Shown here: positions 37,950-46,148 of the stretch, piece after piece
How positions within the stretch are numbered: position 1 is the first letter of the stretch
Layout: every line of letters begins with the position of its first letter
Origin: Anaerovibrio lipolyticus LB2005
Lineage (GTDB): Bacteria > Bacillota > Negativicutes > Selenomonadales > Selenomonadaceae
NCBI RefSeq assembly: GCF_000621545.1
Contig: NZ_JHYA01000001.1
Location: 124,001 to 188,000 of the forward strand
Direction of reading: 5' to 3'
Length of the DNA stretch: 64,000 nucleotides
The notes under the pieces: generated by a model
The model's input: the letters and a program-made list of their open reading frames with translations, nothing else
Databases searched by the model: none
Told to the model about the DNA's origin: nothing
Program-made: the position numbers and the translations under genes

Positions 37950-38762
37950 TTATTGACCTATCTTTAACCGAATTTTAGGTGGAAACCTATCCTCAAATGT
38001 ATTAAGAATCTTAATTAACGGCTGATCCAGAAAAGTAAGTGCATGTTTTCTTATTTCTACTGGAACTCCATAATAAGCCTCAGCTACACCTCCACATATA
38101 GCGGCCAGTGTATCACTGTCGCCACCAATAGAAATTGCATTTCGGATAGCATCTTCAAAATTTATTGATTCGAAGAATGCCATTAGTGCTTGTGGAACTG
38201 TCCCCTGGCAAGACACATCGAACTTGTATGTAGGACGGATTTCATCCAGAGTAAAATTCATTGGGTAGTAGTTCTCATTGATATATTCTCTGATTTCCAA
38301 AAGCCTACTACCAGATTTGGCCATGTAAATCGCCACTGCTGTTGCCTCGGCCCCTTTAATGCCTTCAGGGTGATTATGGGTTACTTCAGTAACTTTCTTA
38401 GCAATATCCTTAGCCTCTTCAATACTGTTTGCTACAATGCCTGCTGCACTTACGCGCATAGCAGATCCATTACCATAACTATTATAAGGCTTAGGAGTAT
38501 CAGAAAACATCCATTCACGGAATCGCCAACCATATCCGCAGTTAGGATACTTACGACCAACTTCCTGCATACACTCGATTGCCTTCTTTGGCAAATCACT
38601 ATAGTCAGGTTTACTAAGCAATATTGCCTTTGCCAATGCCAATGTCATTATACTATCGTCGGTAGGGCAGCATTCATCTGTAAGGAATTCGAATTCTTTA
38701 CTCTTGTGATTATTCCATTCGAAACGAGAACCGACAATGTCACCGATTATTGCACCAATCAT
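37950..38762 (-). CDS. ADP-ribosylglycohydrolase family protein
   Basis: These enzymes remove ADP-ribose from proteins, nucleic acids or metabolites using two Mg ions. The metal-binding residues are visible: GDIVGSRFEW at the N-terminus, CPTDDSIMTLA near residue 33 and GGDSDTLAAICGG near 225. At 270 residues it is a compact full-length member. It follows the DnaB-like gene by 56 bp in the unit from operator site 5. In this setting it might reverse DNA or protein ADP-ribosylation, which is inference. Confidence 0.88.
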   Translation of the reverse strand: MIGAIIGDIVGSRFEWNNHKSKEFEFLTDECCPTDDSIMTLALAKAILLSKPDYSDLPKKAIECMQEVGRKYPNCGYGWRFREWMFSDTPKPYNSYGNGSAMRVSAAGIVANSIEEAKDIAKKVTEVTHNHPEGIKGAEATAVAIYMAKSGSRLLEIREYINENYYPMNFTLDEIRPTYKFDVSCQGTVPQALMAFFESINFEDAIRNAISIGGDSDTLAAICGGVAEAYYGVPVEIRKHALTFLDQPLIKILNTFEDRFPPKIRLKIGQ

Positions 38763-38818
38763 GATAACTCTCCTTACTGTAATATTATTTCTGTTCTTCT
38801 ATAGGAAGGATATTTTTC

Positions 38819-39460
38819 CTAAATCAACAAATTAACCGTCCCCAAAGAACATCTCAGATTTTTAGCTACGATAATCTCAGTGATATTTTTGTTTTTAGTT
38901 TCGGGATAATAAAAATTTTCACGATACATAAACATTATGATATCTGCTTCCAATTCCAAGTTGCCAAATACACGCACATCATCAAGCTTTGGTCGCTTTG
39001 TTGGACGTTGTTCCACACTGCGAGGTAATTGGGACAAAACTATAATCGGAACATTTAATTCTCGGGCTACTGACTTTAGTGAGCTGAAAATATCCGAGAA
39101 ATCCTGCTGTTGGTTACACATGGCATCTTCAACCATGTCGCCCTGTATAAGCTGGAGATAATCTAAGATAATTAAATCCAGGCCCCTTTCTTCCTTCATT
39201 CTGCGCGCTTTGTTACTCAACTCAATTACGGTAATACCCGAAGTATCATTTTCCAGTGAAAAGAAAGCTACATTTTGGTGCTTAATAGCCAAATTTGTAA
39301 CTATTTTATTGGCAAATGTTGTTTTTCCCATACATGGACGGGCTGCTATCAATATTAGTTCACCACTGTGTACACCTGAAATAAGATCATCCAGCTCCGG
39401 GAAACCTAAAAATACTCTCTTTTTACTAATATCATTATTATAGTCACTCCTAGTATTCAT
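38819..39460 (-). CDS. miniature DnaB-like helicase core (RecA domain only)
   Basis: The protein matches only the C-terminal ATPase of the replicative helicase DnaB, and with an internal deletion. Walker A ARPCMGKTTF lies near residue 42, then FSLENDTSG, Walker B DLIILDYLQLI near 97, SQLPRSVEQRPTKRPKLDDVR near 145, LEADIIMFMYRE near 170 and the last strand AKNLRCSLGTVNL. Roughly 80 residues between FSLE and Walker B, and the whole N-terminal DnaG-binding domain, are missing compared with DnaB (about 450 residues). GGAGGGGGCAAA precedes the ATG. It is 26 bp after the HD gene. Either a decayed copy or a specialised ATPase; all ATPase motifs look intact. Confidence 0.75.
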   Translation of the reverse strand: MNTRSDYNNDISKKRVFLGFPELDDLISGVHSGELILIAARPCMGKTTFANKIVTNLAIKHQNVAFFSLENDTSGITVIELSNKARRMKEERGLDLIILDYLQLIQGDMVEDAMCNQQQDFSDIFSSLKSVARELNVPIIVLSQLPRSVEQRPTKRPKLDDVRVFGNLELEADIIMFMYRENFYYPETKNKNITEIIVAKNLRCSLGTVNLLI

Positions 39461-39486
39461 TTTGCCCCCTCCTTTACCGGACTATT

Positions 39487-40062
39487 TCATTTCTCCAACA
39501 CAAATCCACTCCAAGTATCTGCATACTGTAATAACAATGTAAGAGGGGTTTCATTGGTCGCTACACTTCGGTTATCCTCCACATACTGTCCATCATGATA
39601 TACAATGGCCTGTGTCTCTTCCTCGGTTAGCGGAAATCTTTGTGCCACCAAATACAGACTCCGCACAGGAACACTCAAATAAGTTAGGTTTCCATTCCAG
39701 TAATACGGATTCTTGTATTTGCTGTCTGGTGGATTTTTGATATAGAGAGGATTTCCTGGCATTCCCGTTTTCCCCAAATCATGCATAAGAGCAACGATTA
39801 CACAACTTTCATCGGAAATTTCCGGAGCAATTGCTGCTTTTATTTTCAGCATAGTTTCCGCCACATTGATGCTATGCTCCAATAATCCCTGCTCACAATT
39901 AAGGTGATATTTTGTAGACGCAGGAGTTGTGAGATATACAGTCTCTTTTTCTACAAATTCCATTAATTTCTCAAACTGCTCCCGTCGTTCTACCACCTTA
40001 TCTTTCAATGCTTTAAGCCGTTTCATCAGCCCTGCTGTTCTAATATCCTTTTGATCTGTCAT
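39487..40062 (-). CDS. HD-domain hydrolase
   Basis: A 191-residue metal-dependent phosphohydrolase-like protein: LLEHSINVAETML near residue 70 and the HD pair in VALMHDLGKTG near 95. HD proteins hydrolyse nucleotides, cyclic nucleotides or nucleic acids; the substrate cannot be told. CGGAGGTGC lies upstream. It is the first gene after operator site 5, followed by the DnaB-like and ADP-ribosylglycohydrolase genes. Confidence 0.82.
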   Translation of the reverse strand: MTDQKDIRTAGLMKRLKALKDKVVERREQFEKLMEFVEKETVYLTTPASTKYHLNCEQGLLEHSINVAETMLKIKAAIAPEISDESCVIVALMHDLGKTGMPGNPLYIKNPPDSKYKNPYYWNGNLTYLSVPVRSLYLVAQRFPLTEEETQAIVYHDGQYVEDNRSVATNETPLTLLLQYADTWSGFVLEK

Positions 40063-40114
40063 TATATTGCACCTCCGTAATGCATTTCTTACATAATTAT
40101 CTATCCTTGGTTAT

Positions 40115-40149
40115 AATATATCAAAATCTATGTACATTATAATGCACAT
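40115..40149 (-). promoter_or_regulatory. WYL-island operator/promoter, site 5
   Basis: ATGTACA-TTATAA-TGCACAT at 40130-40149. The extended -10 TGA-TATATT follows 9 nt after the core on the minus strand, 53 nt before the HD gene. Confidence 0.82.
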
Positions 40150-40153
40150 TAAA

Positions 40154-40185
40154 ACTCCCAGATGATTTTTATACATTCTGGGAGT
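40154..40185 (-). terminator. terminator next to operator site 5
   Basis: ACTCCCAG / CTGGGAGT with a long loop, followed by TTTTAA on the minus strand. Sequence and position relative to the operator repeat those at site 6 (CTCCCAGATGATTTTT). Confidence 0.75.
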
Positions 40186-40247
40186 CTGATATTTAAATAT
40201 TTACATTGTAGTTTTTGGGATCAAATATGTATTTTTTGATTCATCAG

Positions 40248-40274
40248 CAGTTTGTGCCATTTTGGCACAAACTG
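40248..40274 (-). terminator. terminator after the toxin-antitoxin pair
   Basis: CAGTTTGTGCCA / TGGCACAAACTG, a perfect 12-bp stem with a 3-nt loop, lies 16 bp after the toxin stop. It has no long T-run on the minus strand (CTGATG follows) but on the plus strand is followed by AATTTTT; it may act as a bidirectional or processing hairpin. Confidence 0.55.
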
Positions 40275-40289
40275 AATTTTTACCTTTAT

Positions 40290-40610
40290 TCAATCTTCTG
40301 CATCCCCAAACAAAATTTTCATGAAATCACGCTTGGCCATTATTATTCTCACGACCTCAATATTATTACCCCGAACCCGGTAAAAAGCAAAATACTTTTT
40401 ATAACGCACAGCATAAAATCCTGTAAACAGTCCACGATATTTCACCATTACACCAGAAAAAGGAAATTGTTTCTTATCCGCAATTAATTCTCTAAGCTCA
40501 TCCACATATTTATCAGCAGTATCATAATCCTTGGAGGCCTCATAAACACCATCCCAGACATCCATCATGTCTCTGGCTGCTTCTGGTGTATACCGCAAAA
40601 GATATTTCAT
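40290..40610 (-). CDS. RelE/ParE-family toxin
   Basis: The 106-residue protein has the ParE/RelE fold signature: YTPEAARDMMDVWDGV at the N-terminus, FPFSGVMVKYRG, YAVRYKKYFAFYRV and VVRIIMAKRDF in the last strand. ParE toxins poison gyrase and RelE toxins cleave mRNA; the sequence is nearer the ParE side. Its start overlaps the antitoxin stop by 4 bp. The pair lacks the WYL-type operator. Confidence 0.85.
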   Translation of the reverse strand: MKYLLRYTPEAARDMMDVWDGVYEASKDYDTADKYVDELRELIADKKQFPFSGVMVKYRGLFTGFYAVRYKKYFAFYRVRGNNIEVVRIIMAKRDFMKILFGDAED

Positions 40611-40879
40611 TTGCGTCCATGCCTCCTGAGCTTAAGCTGTTTCTCCAATTCTTCTTCAGAAACCCATCCTTCTTCATCGGCTGACCGTAGTCCAGCATTT
40701 AACTCACACATAAGCTGAATCATTGCCTCAGCTTTCTGAAAGTTTTCTTCATCCGCCATATCCCTAATACTATAGGCACCGCGCCCATTTCGGGTAAGGT
40801 ATACCGGACTGCCAACCTCAACTTTTTCCAAAACATTACCATAATTTCGTAAATCCGAAATAGGAGTAATTGTAGGCAT
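40607..40879 (-). CDS. Phd/YefM-type antitoxin
   Basis: MPTITPISDLRNYGNVLEKV and GSPVYLTRNGRGAYSI at the N-terminus are typical of Phd/YefM antitoxins, which bind DNA with this domain and neutralise the toxin with the C-terminal tail (EEGWVSEEELEKQL). I chose the ATG at 40879 with AAAGGATG upstream (90 residues). It is first in the operon and probably represses it. Confidence 0.85.
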   Translation of the reverse strand: MPTITPISDLRNYGNVLEKVEVGSPVYLTRNGRGAYSIRDMADEENFQKAEAMIQLMCELNAGLRSADEEGWVSEEELEKQLKLRRHGRK

Positions 40880-41008
40880 ACCACCACATCCTTTCACGCT
40901 TTATATAAGATGATTATAGCATTAATACGCATATTCTTCCAACAAGTTTCGATAAATTCATCGAACAATTTAGTATGTTCAATATGAAATACATGCACCA
41001 AAAAATTG

Positions 41009-41575
41009 TCATTCTGGCAATTTTATTTTTTTTAATAACTCACACATAGCAATAAATGCCATATATTCCTGCCGCCACGGGTTATCACTCCCATCCGGAA
41101 AAGCTGACGGACACACCCTATCAAGAAATTGCTTAAAGCTCTCCAACGAACCCTCAAAGCTACCGAATTCATGACAGTAGATTATGTCAGCATCAATATT
41201 ATATGTAATATAAGTTCTAAAGGTACCAAATGGACCGGCCTGTACAACACGGTATGGCATATCAACAAAATCAAAATTTGCAATTTCCACCCGCGCACCC
41301 CGGATATCTACACCTCTCAGGTCAGTATAATCCAGGTTCGTTCTATTCAAATTTGCTTCCCGAAGGTCTGCCCCCTTTAGATTAGCTCCATACAAGCTGG
41401 CCCTATACAATTGGGCTCCATTCAGACGGGCATCACGCAGATCAGCCCTGCCCATATAGGCTCCACGCAGTTCCGCCCCTTCTAGGCTTGCTTCACGCAA
41501 ATCAGCTCCAATAAGAGTAGCTTCTATCAGGGTAGATTTACTAAGGTTAGCTCCCCTAAGATTGGCAGTTTCCAT
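41009..41575 (-). CDS. second pentapeptide-repeat protein
   Basis: A 188-residue paralogue of the protein at 32108. Repeats of the form A(D/N)LXX run from residue 2 to about 105 (ANLRGANLSKSTLIEATLIG), then the shared C-terminal module: YRVVQAGPFGTFRTY, FEGSLESFKQFLD and FIAMCELLKK. The ATG at 41575 lies 1 nt after the stop of the truncated WYL gene, so it is coupled to it; a longer reading would overlap that gene. Third gene of the polC2 operon. Its end is close to a 110-bp spacer before the antitoxin gene. Confidence 0.82.
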   Translation of the reverse strand: METANLRGANLSKSTLIEATLIGADLREASLEGAELRGAYMGRADLRDARLNGAQLYRASLYGANLKGADLREANLNRTNLDYTDLRGVDIRGARVEIANFDFVDMPYRVVQAGPFGTFRTYITYNIDADIIYCHEFGSFEGSLESFKQFLDRVCPSAFPDGSDNPWRQEYMAFIAMCELLKKIKLPE

Positions 41576-41576
41576 A

Positions 41577-42179
41577 TCACTCTTTGTATTTCTCCCACAT
41601 CCCCTGCACATCGATTTTTATCTGATCTCTCAATGCCATTGGGGATAGTATCTCCACATATGGGCCGTACTGGAGTATCCAATGACGTAGGGCGGAATAG
41701 TTACATTTGAGTAGCACAACTATACTTTCATCAGATTCTTCTGTGATTAAAAAATTGGTCTCAAACCAATCTGTCAAGGCCCACATCATATCAGGTGTGG
41801 TCTTTATCTCAGCCCAAACACTTTCCCCACTGAACATATATATTTTTTCCGCCATATGTATGGGACAGCTCAGGGCTTTGTCAAATGCCAGATTATCATT
41901 TATATCTCTACTGGTTTCTTCAAGGCGCTCCACCTCAGTCATCTTATCCAGCCGAAAATTAACAATATCGTCATATTCTTCAATACTTCCAATTAAGTAC
42001 AGCTTTTCATTAACAGAAATCACCTTATAGGGACTTACAATATATGGCTCCTGCCTGTTCAGATGCAGTTTAAGATCTGTCCCCAGGTCATTGTAAAAAA
42101 ATCGGATTTTCTTTTTATCCTCTATGGCAGCATTTATAATGTCCTGCCACTCCTGTATTCTATTGTTCCATTTATACAT
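41577..42179 (-). CDS. truncated WYL-domain protein without HTH (regulator 2)
   Basis: The 200 residues align with the WYL and C-terminal parts of the regulators at 35372 and 51063 (KIRFFYNDLGTDLKLHLNRQEPY, YLIGSIEEYDD, CNYSALRHWILQYGPYVEIL) but the N-terminal winged HTH is absent. The start MYKWNNRIQEW has GGAAGGTGATTTT upstream and lies 20 bp after the polC2 stop, so the short form looks like a real gene. It could bind ligand or dimerise with the full regulators without binding DNA. Confidence 0.82.
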   Translation of the reverse strand: MYKWNNRIQEWQDIINAAIEDKKKIRFFYNDLGTDLKLHLNRQEPYIVSPYKVISVNEKLYLIGSIEEYDDIVNFRLDKMTEVERLEETSRDINDNLAFDKALSCPIHMAEKIYMFSGESVWAEIKTTPDMMWALTDWFETNFLITEESDESIVVLLKCNYSALRHWILQYGPYVEILSPMALRDQIKIDVQGMWEKYKE

Positions 42180-42199
42180 AAAATCACCTTCCGGAATAC

Positions 42200-45100
42200 T
42201 CAAAACAGCGTCATCTGGTCACTTTCATCCATGCCATCCAAACAGCCATGCAAACGCAGTGCTTCAATACTTTTTTTATTAATACCAGTTCTTTTTTTTA
42301 GGTTTTCAATTGATAAAAAAGGACCTTCTGTCCTTTTTTCTACAATGGCCTTGGCATCTACGGCCCCAAGCCCGTTTAGGGTCGTAAATGGTGGCAATAC
42401 TGCATTTTCCTCCGTAACCATCTGAAAGCGGTTGGCTCCGGATTTATATAAATCCACCTTTTTTACTTTAAAGCCCCGAAGGTACATTTCCCAGGCCAGC
42501 TGAAGCACCACATACAAGGCATTATCAGCATCGCTGGGTGAATCCATGGCCTCAATCTCCTCCATTTTCTGCTTCACTGCATCCTTTCCTCTCGTAATAA
42601 TGTCCGAATCAAAGGCCGCTGCCCTAATGGAAAAATAGGCCGTATAATACGCCAGAGGATAATGAACCTTACAGAAGGCAATTCGATAGGCCATCATAAC
42701 ATAAGCCGTAGCATGGGCTCGTGGGAACAGATACTCTATTTTTTGACAGGATTCAATATACCAGTCTGGTATACTAGCCTTTTTGAGTATTTCCACCACA
42801 TCTGGGGCAATGCCCCTGTTTTTACGCACATTTTCCATAGTTTTGAAGGCCAATAGTGGATCTACACCTTTATGTATGAGATACATCATAATATCATCCC
42901 TTGCAGAAATAGCATTTTGAAGGGTGCAAGTTCCGGCCTTGATAAGATCTTGGGCATTCCCCAGCCATACATTGGTACCATGTGAAAAGCCAGAAATCCG
43001 CACCAAATCTGAAAAGCATTTGGGATGTGTATCATCAATCATCTGGCGGGTAAAGGCAGTACGAAACTCCGGAATTCCAAAGGTACCAGAGTTAGCCCCC
43101 AACTCTTTCTCAGATATTCCCAATGCTTTTGTGCTACTAAATAAACTAAGAGTTGCAGTATCATCAAAAGGAATTGTCTTCGGATCACGATGAGTCAAAT
43201 CCTCCAGCATCTTTATTACCGTTGGATCATCATGTCCAAGTATATCCAGCTTTACCAAACGGCTGGATATGGAATGATAATCAAAATGTGTTGTAATTGT
43301 ATTGCCAGCTTTGTCACCAGCAGGATGTTGCAAGGGAGTAAAGAAATGAACATCCATATCCCTTGGAACTACCATGATACCTGCGGGATGCTGTCCACTG
43401 GTTTGTTTAACACCAGTACATGATGCTGCTATTTTCTTTATATATGCTTCATGTTTAGTCTGCCCTTTATCTCGATAATAATTGCGCACAAAAGCGGGAG
43501 CTGTTTTTTCAGCAATTGTTCCAATGGAACCGGCTCTAAATACATTATCCTTGCCAAATAGCTCCTCGGTATATCTGTGGGCTACTGGCTGATACTCCCC
43601 GGAGAAATTTAAATCAATATCAGGAACCTTGTCCCCGTCAAATCCTAGAAATACTGCAAAAGGAATCTCGTGACCATCCTTCATCATTTTGGTCCCGCAA
43701 ATTGGGCAATCCTTATCCGGCAAATCATAGCCACAGCCGTAGGAACCATCTGTTATAAACTCACTATGCTTGCAGTTCGGACAGCGCCAATGAGGTGGCA
43801 GAGGATTTACCTCGGTAATATCCGTCATAGTGGCCACAAAGGAAGAACCTACAGATCCTCTGGAGCCCACCAAATATCCGTCTAGATTTGACTTGCGCAC
43901 CAGCTTGTGGGCAATTAGATAAAGCACGGAAAAACCATGAGCAATAATTGGCTTCAGCTCCTGATCAATCCGGTCCTGAACTATTTTCGGCAATACATCA
44001 CCATAAAGGCTTTGGGCCTTGTTGTAGGTCATGGAGGTAATTTCCTCATCTGCCCCAGGAATCATTGGAGAATACAGCTCATCCGGAATAGGCTTAAATT
44101 TCTCGCACATTTCCGCGATTTTCCTTGGATTAGTAACAACAGCCTCATAGGCGTCCTCTTCTCCCAGATACTGGAATTCTGCCAGCATTTCCTCCGTGGT
44201 TCTTAAATATAGTGGTGGCTGTAAATCCGCATCGGGAAACCCCTTGCCCTTCATGACAATAGCACGATATATCCGATCCTCAGGATTGAGAAAATGAACA
44301 TCGCAGGTGGCAATAAGGGGTTTGTTCAACTTTCTGGCCAGTTCTGCCACCTTCATATTGATCTTAACAAGATCATTGTCATCCTCTATGTTGGGGAATT
44401 TTTCACTTCTTACAAGAAATTCATTGTTGCCGATAGGCTGGATTTCAAGATAATCATAGAAATCAGCTATTTTAAGCAATTCCTCATCACTTTGCTCCGC
44501 CACAATGGCTCGGATAAGCTCACCCGCTTCACAAGCCGACCCGATAATAAGACCTTCCCTATATTCCTGAATCAGCTGTCGTGGCAGTCTTGGCTCTCTA
44601 TAGAAGAAACGGAGATGTGACAAGGTTATCAGCTTATAGAGATTGCGAAGTCCATTTGGATTTTTTGCCAATATAATAATATGATTGGCATTTTTTAGAT
44701 CGTAATCATTAGGCACCAAATAGCCTTCCACACCATAGATAATCTTAATGTCCAGTTTTTCCTTGCCCCAAACCGTATCCATGGCTTCTGGAAAAGCCTG
44801 CACTACACCATGATCTGTAATGGCTATGGCCGGCCAGCCCCATTTTGCAGCTGTCTTTATTAAGTTTTTAGCGGAAGCGACACCGTCCCCGGCACTCATT
44901 TTCGTGTGGCAATGAAGCTCTACTCGCTTTTCAGTTGCCTTGTCCTGGCGTGCTTCTACATCCACCAATAGTAAACTATCAACAAAGAGAACATTGTCAT
45001 TGAGAAACTTATCGTAGCGCATTCTGCCCCTTAACTTGACAGTGCCACCTGCCTTAACGGCTTTCTTTAAGCGATCCAAAACCTTGGTGAAATCTTCAGG

Positions 45101-46018
45101 CTTTTTAAAAAAGCTTTTACAAGTCATGCCATCAGTATCATCAGCCACTGATAAAAGAAGCATACTGGTTTCCAGAAGTTGTTTGCCATCTACACTTACA
45201 ATTACCCCCTGAACCACCACATCCTTCTTTTCCCCTTCAAGCTGGGAAATAGGAGTAATGCTGCCAATAACAGCCTCACCAAATACCAAAGGGCTGTCAT
45301 CATTGCCAATATGAATTTTGCCCCTTTTATGACGGGATTTTTTGCTACTGTATTTATTTTTTCCGCCTGTATAAGTAGAAGCAGCACCATCTGCTTTGGA
45401 GCCGCCCCTCTGGGCTGTTTTGCTTATTGGAGTCCGGACTGCCTCCAGTGCCTCCTGATATTCCTTGGTGTCATGAAGAGCCTCTTCCACGGATATATTT
45501 TCAATTTCCTCATATATGGACTGACACTCTATGGAGATTGGATAGCCTATTATCTTGATCCCCGCTTCGTAGAAGGCCAGAGATACATTATTTTCCTCCA
45601 GCATGTACTTGCTGAAATCTCCGTTAACCTGCAAAATAATTCTGGAATCTTTATAAATGCGATTAGTTTCCAGTAAAATATGACTTATGCTTTGATTGTT
45701 TCCAGCAACTTGAGCTACCATTTTTTCCCAATTTTGCTCTGCCAATTCCTTCAATGAAATTACAGTCTGATAAATCATAACTTTGGCCAGACTATTCTTT
45801 CTTGCAACAAAATCAGCAATCCGATCAATAATGTTCTCTGGAATTTTCTTTCCGGACCATACAACTATTTCCCACATACTGCTATTAAGGGATATTTCAA
45901 CATGACGAATGAAGGCACCCTTTAAAAACCTTTCTTCATCTTCATTAAGTTCCATACCCTTAGCTAAATCAGACAGAAGCCTGCTTTTCTGGGGTACTAT
46001 ATAATACTTGTCCTTCAT
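42200..46018 (-). CDS. second PolC-type DNA polymerase III alpha subunit
   Basis: A complete 1272-residue paralogue of the PolC at 9039, colinear over its length: N-terminal domain, OB domain, PHP (VELHCHTKMS), zinc motif (CPNCKHSEF, DCPICGT), palm VPDIDLNF, and the clamp-binding tail QMTLF. The C-terminal two thirds are nearly identical in long stretches; the first 370 residues have diverged more and the Gly-rich linker is replaced by a Lys/Arg-rich one. Like the other copy it lacks the exonuclease insertion. No stop or frameshift interrupts it. It is driven by operator site 6 and followed by the truncated WYL and pentapeptide genes. Confidence 0.94.
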   Translation of the reverse strand: MKDKYYIVPQKSRLLSDLAKGMELNEDEERFLKGAFIRHVEISLNSSMWEIVVWSGKKIPENIIDRIADFVARKNSLAKVMIYQTVISLKELAEQNWEKMVAQVAGNNQSISHILLETNRIYKDSRIILQVNGDFSKYMLEENNVSLAFYEAGIKIIGYPISIECQSIYEEIENISVEEALHDTKEYQEALEAVRTPISKTAQRGGSKADGAASTYTGGKNKYSSKKSRHKRGKIHIGNDDSPLVFGEAVIGSITPISQLEGEKKDVVVQGVIVSVDGKQLLETSMLLLSVADDTDGMTCKSFFKKPEDFTKVLDRLKKAVKAGGTVKLRGRMRYDKFLNDNVLFVDSLLLVDVEARQDKATEKRVELHCHTKMSAGDGVASAKNLIKTAAKWGWPAIAITDHGVVQAFPEAMDTVWGKEKLDIKIIYGVEGYLVPNDYDLKNANHIIILAKNPNGLRNLYKLITLSHLRFFYREPRLPRQLIQEYREGLIIGSACEAGELIRAIVAEQSDEELLKIADFYDYLEIQPIGNNEFLVRSEKFPNIEDDNDLVKINMKVAELARKLNKPLIATCDVHFLNPEDRIYRAIVMKGKGFPDADLQPPLYLRTTEEMLAEFQYLGEEDAYEAVVTNPRKIAEMCEKFKPIPDELYSPMIPGADEEITSMTYNKAQSLYGDVLPKIVQDRIDQELKPIIAHGFSVLYLIAHKLVRKSNLDGYLVGSRGSVGSSFVATMTDITEVNPLPPHWRCPNCKHSEFITDGSYGCGYDLPDKDCPICGTKMMKDGHEIPFAVFLGFDGDKVPDIDLNFSGEYQPVAHRYTEELFGKDNVFRAGSIGTIAEKTAPAFVRNYYRDKGQTKHEAYIKKIAASCTGVKQTSGQHPAGIMVVPRDMDVHFFTPLQHPAGDKAGNTITTHFDYHSISSRLVKLDILGHDDPTVIKMLEDLTHRDPKTIPFDDTATLSLFSSTKALGISEKELGANSGTFGIPEFRTAFTRQMIDDTHPKCFSDLVRISGFSHGTNVWLGNAQDLIKAGTCTLQNAISARDDIMMYLIHKGVDPLLAFKTMENVRKNRGIAPDVVEILKKASIPDWYIESCQKIEYLFPRAHATAYVMMAYRIAFCKVHYPLAYYTAYFSIRAAAFDSDIITRGKDAVKQKMEEIEAMDSPSDADNALYVVLQLAWEMYLRGFKVKKVDLYKSGANRFQMVTEENAVLPPFTTLNGLGAVDAKAIVEKRTEGPFLSIENLKKRTGINKKSIEALRLHGCLDGMDESDQMTLF

Positions 46019-46059
46019 ATAACCGCCTCCAAATCACTGATGATTTATTTGGTGGCTAT

Positions 46060-46094
46060 ATCTTAGCAAAGTGAATGTACAAATAACTGCACAT
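46060..46094 (-). promoter_or_regulatory. WYL-island operator/promoter, site 6 (polC2)
   Basis: ATGTACA-AATAAC-TGCACAT at 46075-46094. The extended -10 TGC-TAAGAT follows 9 nt after the core on the minus strand, 42 nt before the polC2 start. Confidence 0.83.
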
Positions 46095-46099
46095 AAAAA

Positions 46100-46128
46100 C
46101 TCCCAGATGATTTTTTATCACCTGGGAG
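46100..46128 (-). terminator. terminator after the UDG-like gene
   Basis: CTCCCAG-A-TGA / TCA-C-CTGGGAG stem, followed by TTTTTATG on the minus strand, immediately before operator site 6. Confidence 0.82.
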
Positions 46129-46148
46129 CACTGGTCATTTTAGTACAA

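Noticed and set aside
38190-38804. A 204-codon open frame on the plus strand
   Set aside because: Antisense to the ADP-ribosylglycohydrolase gene, which has clear catalytic motifs.
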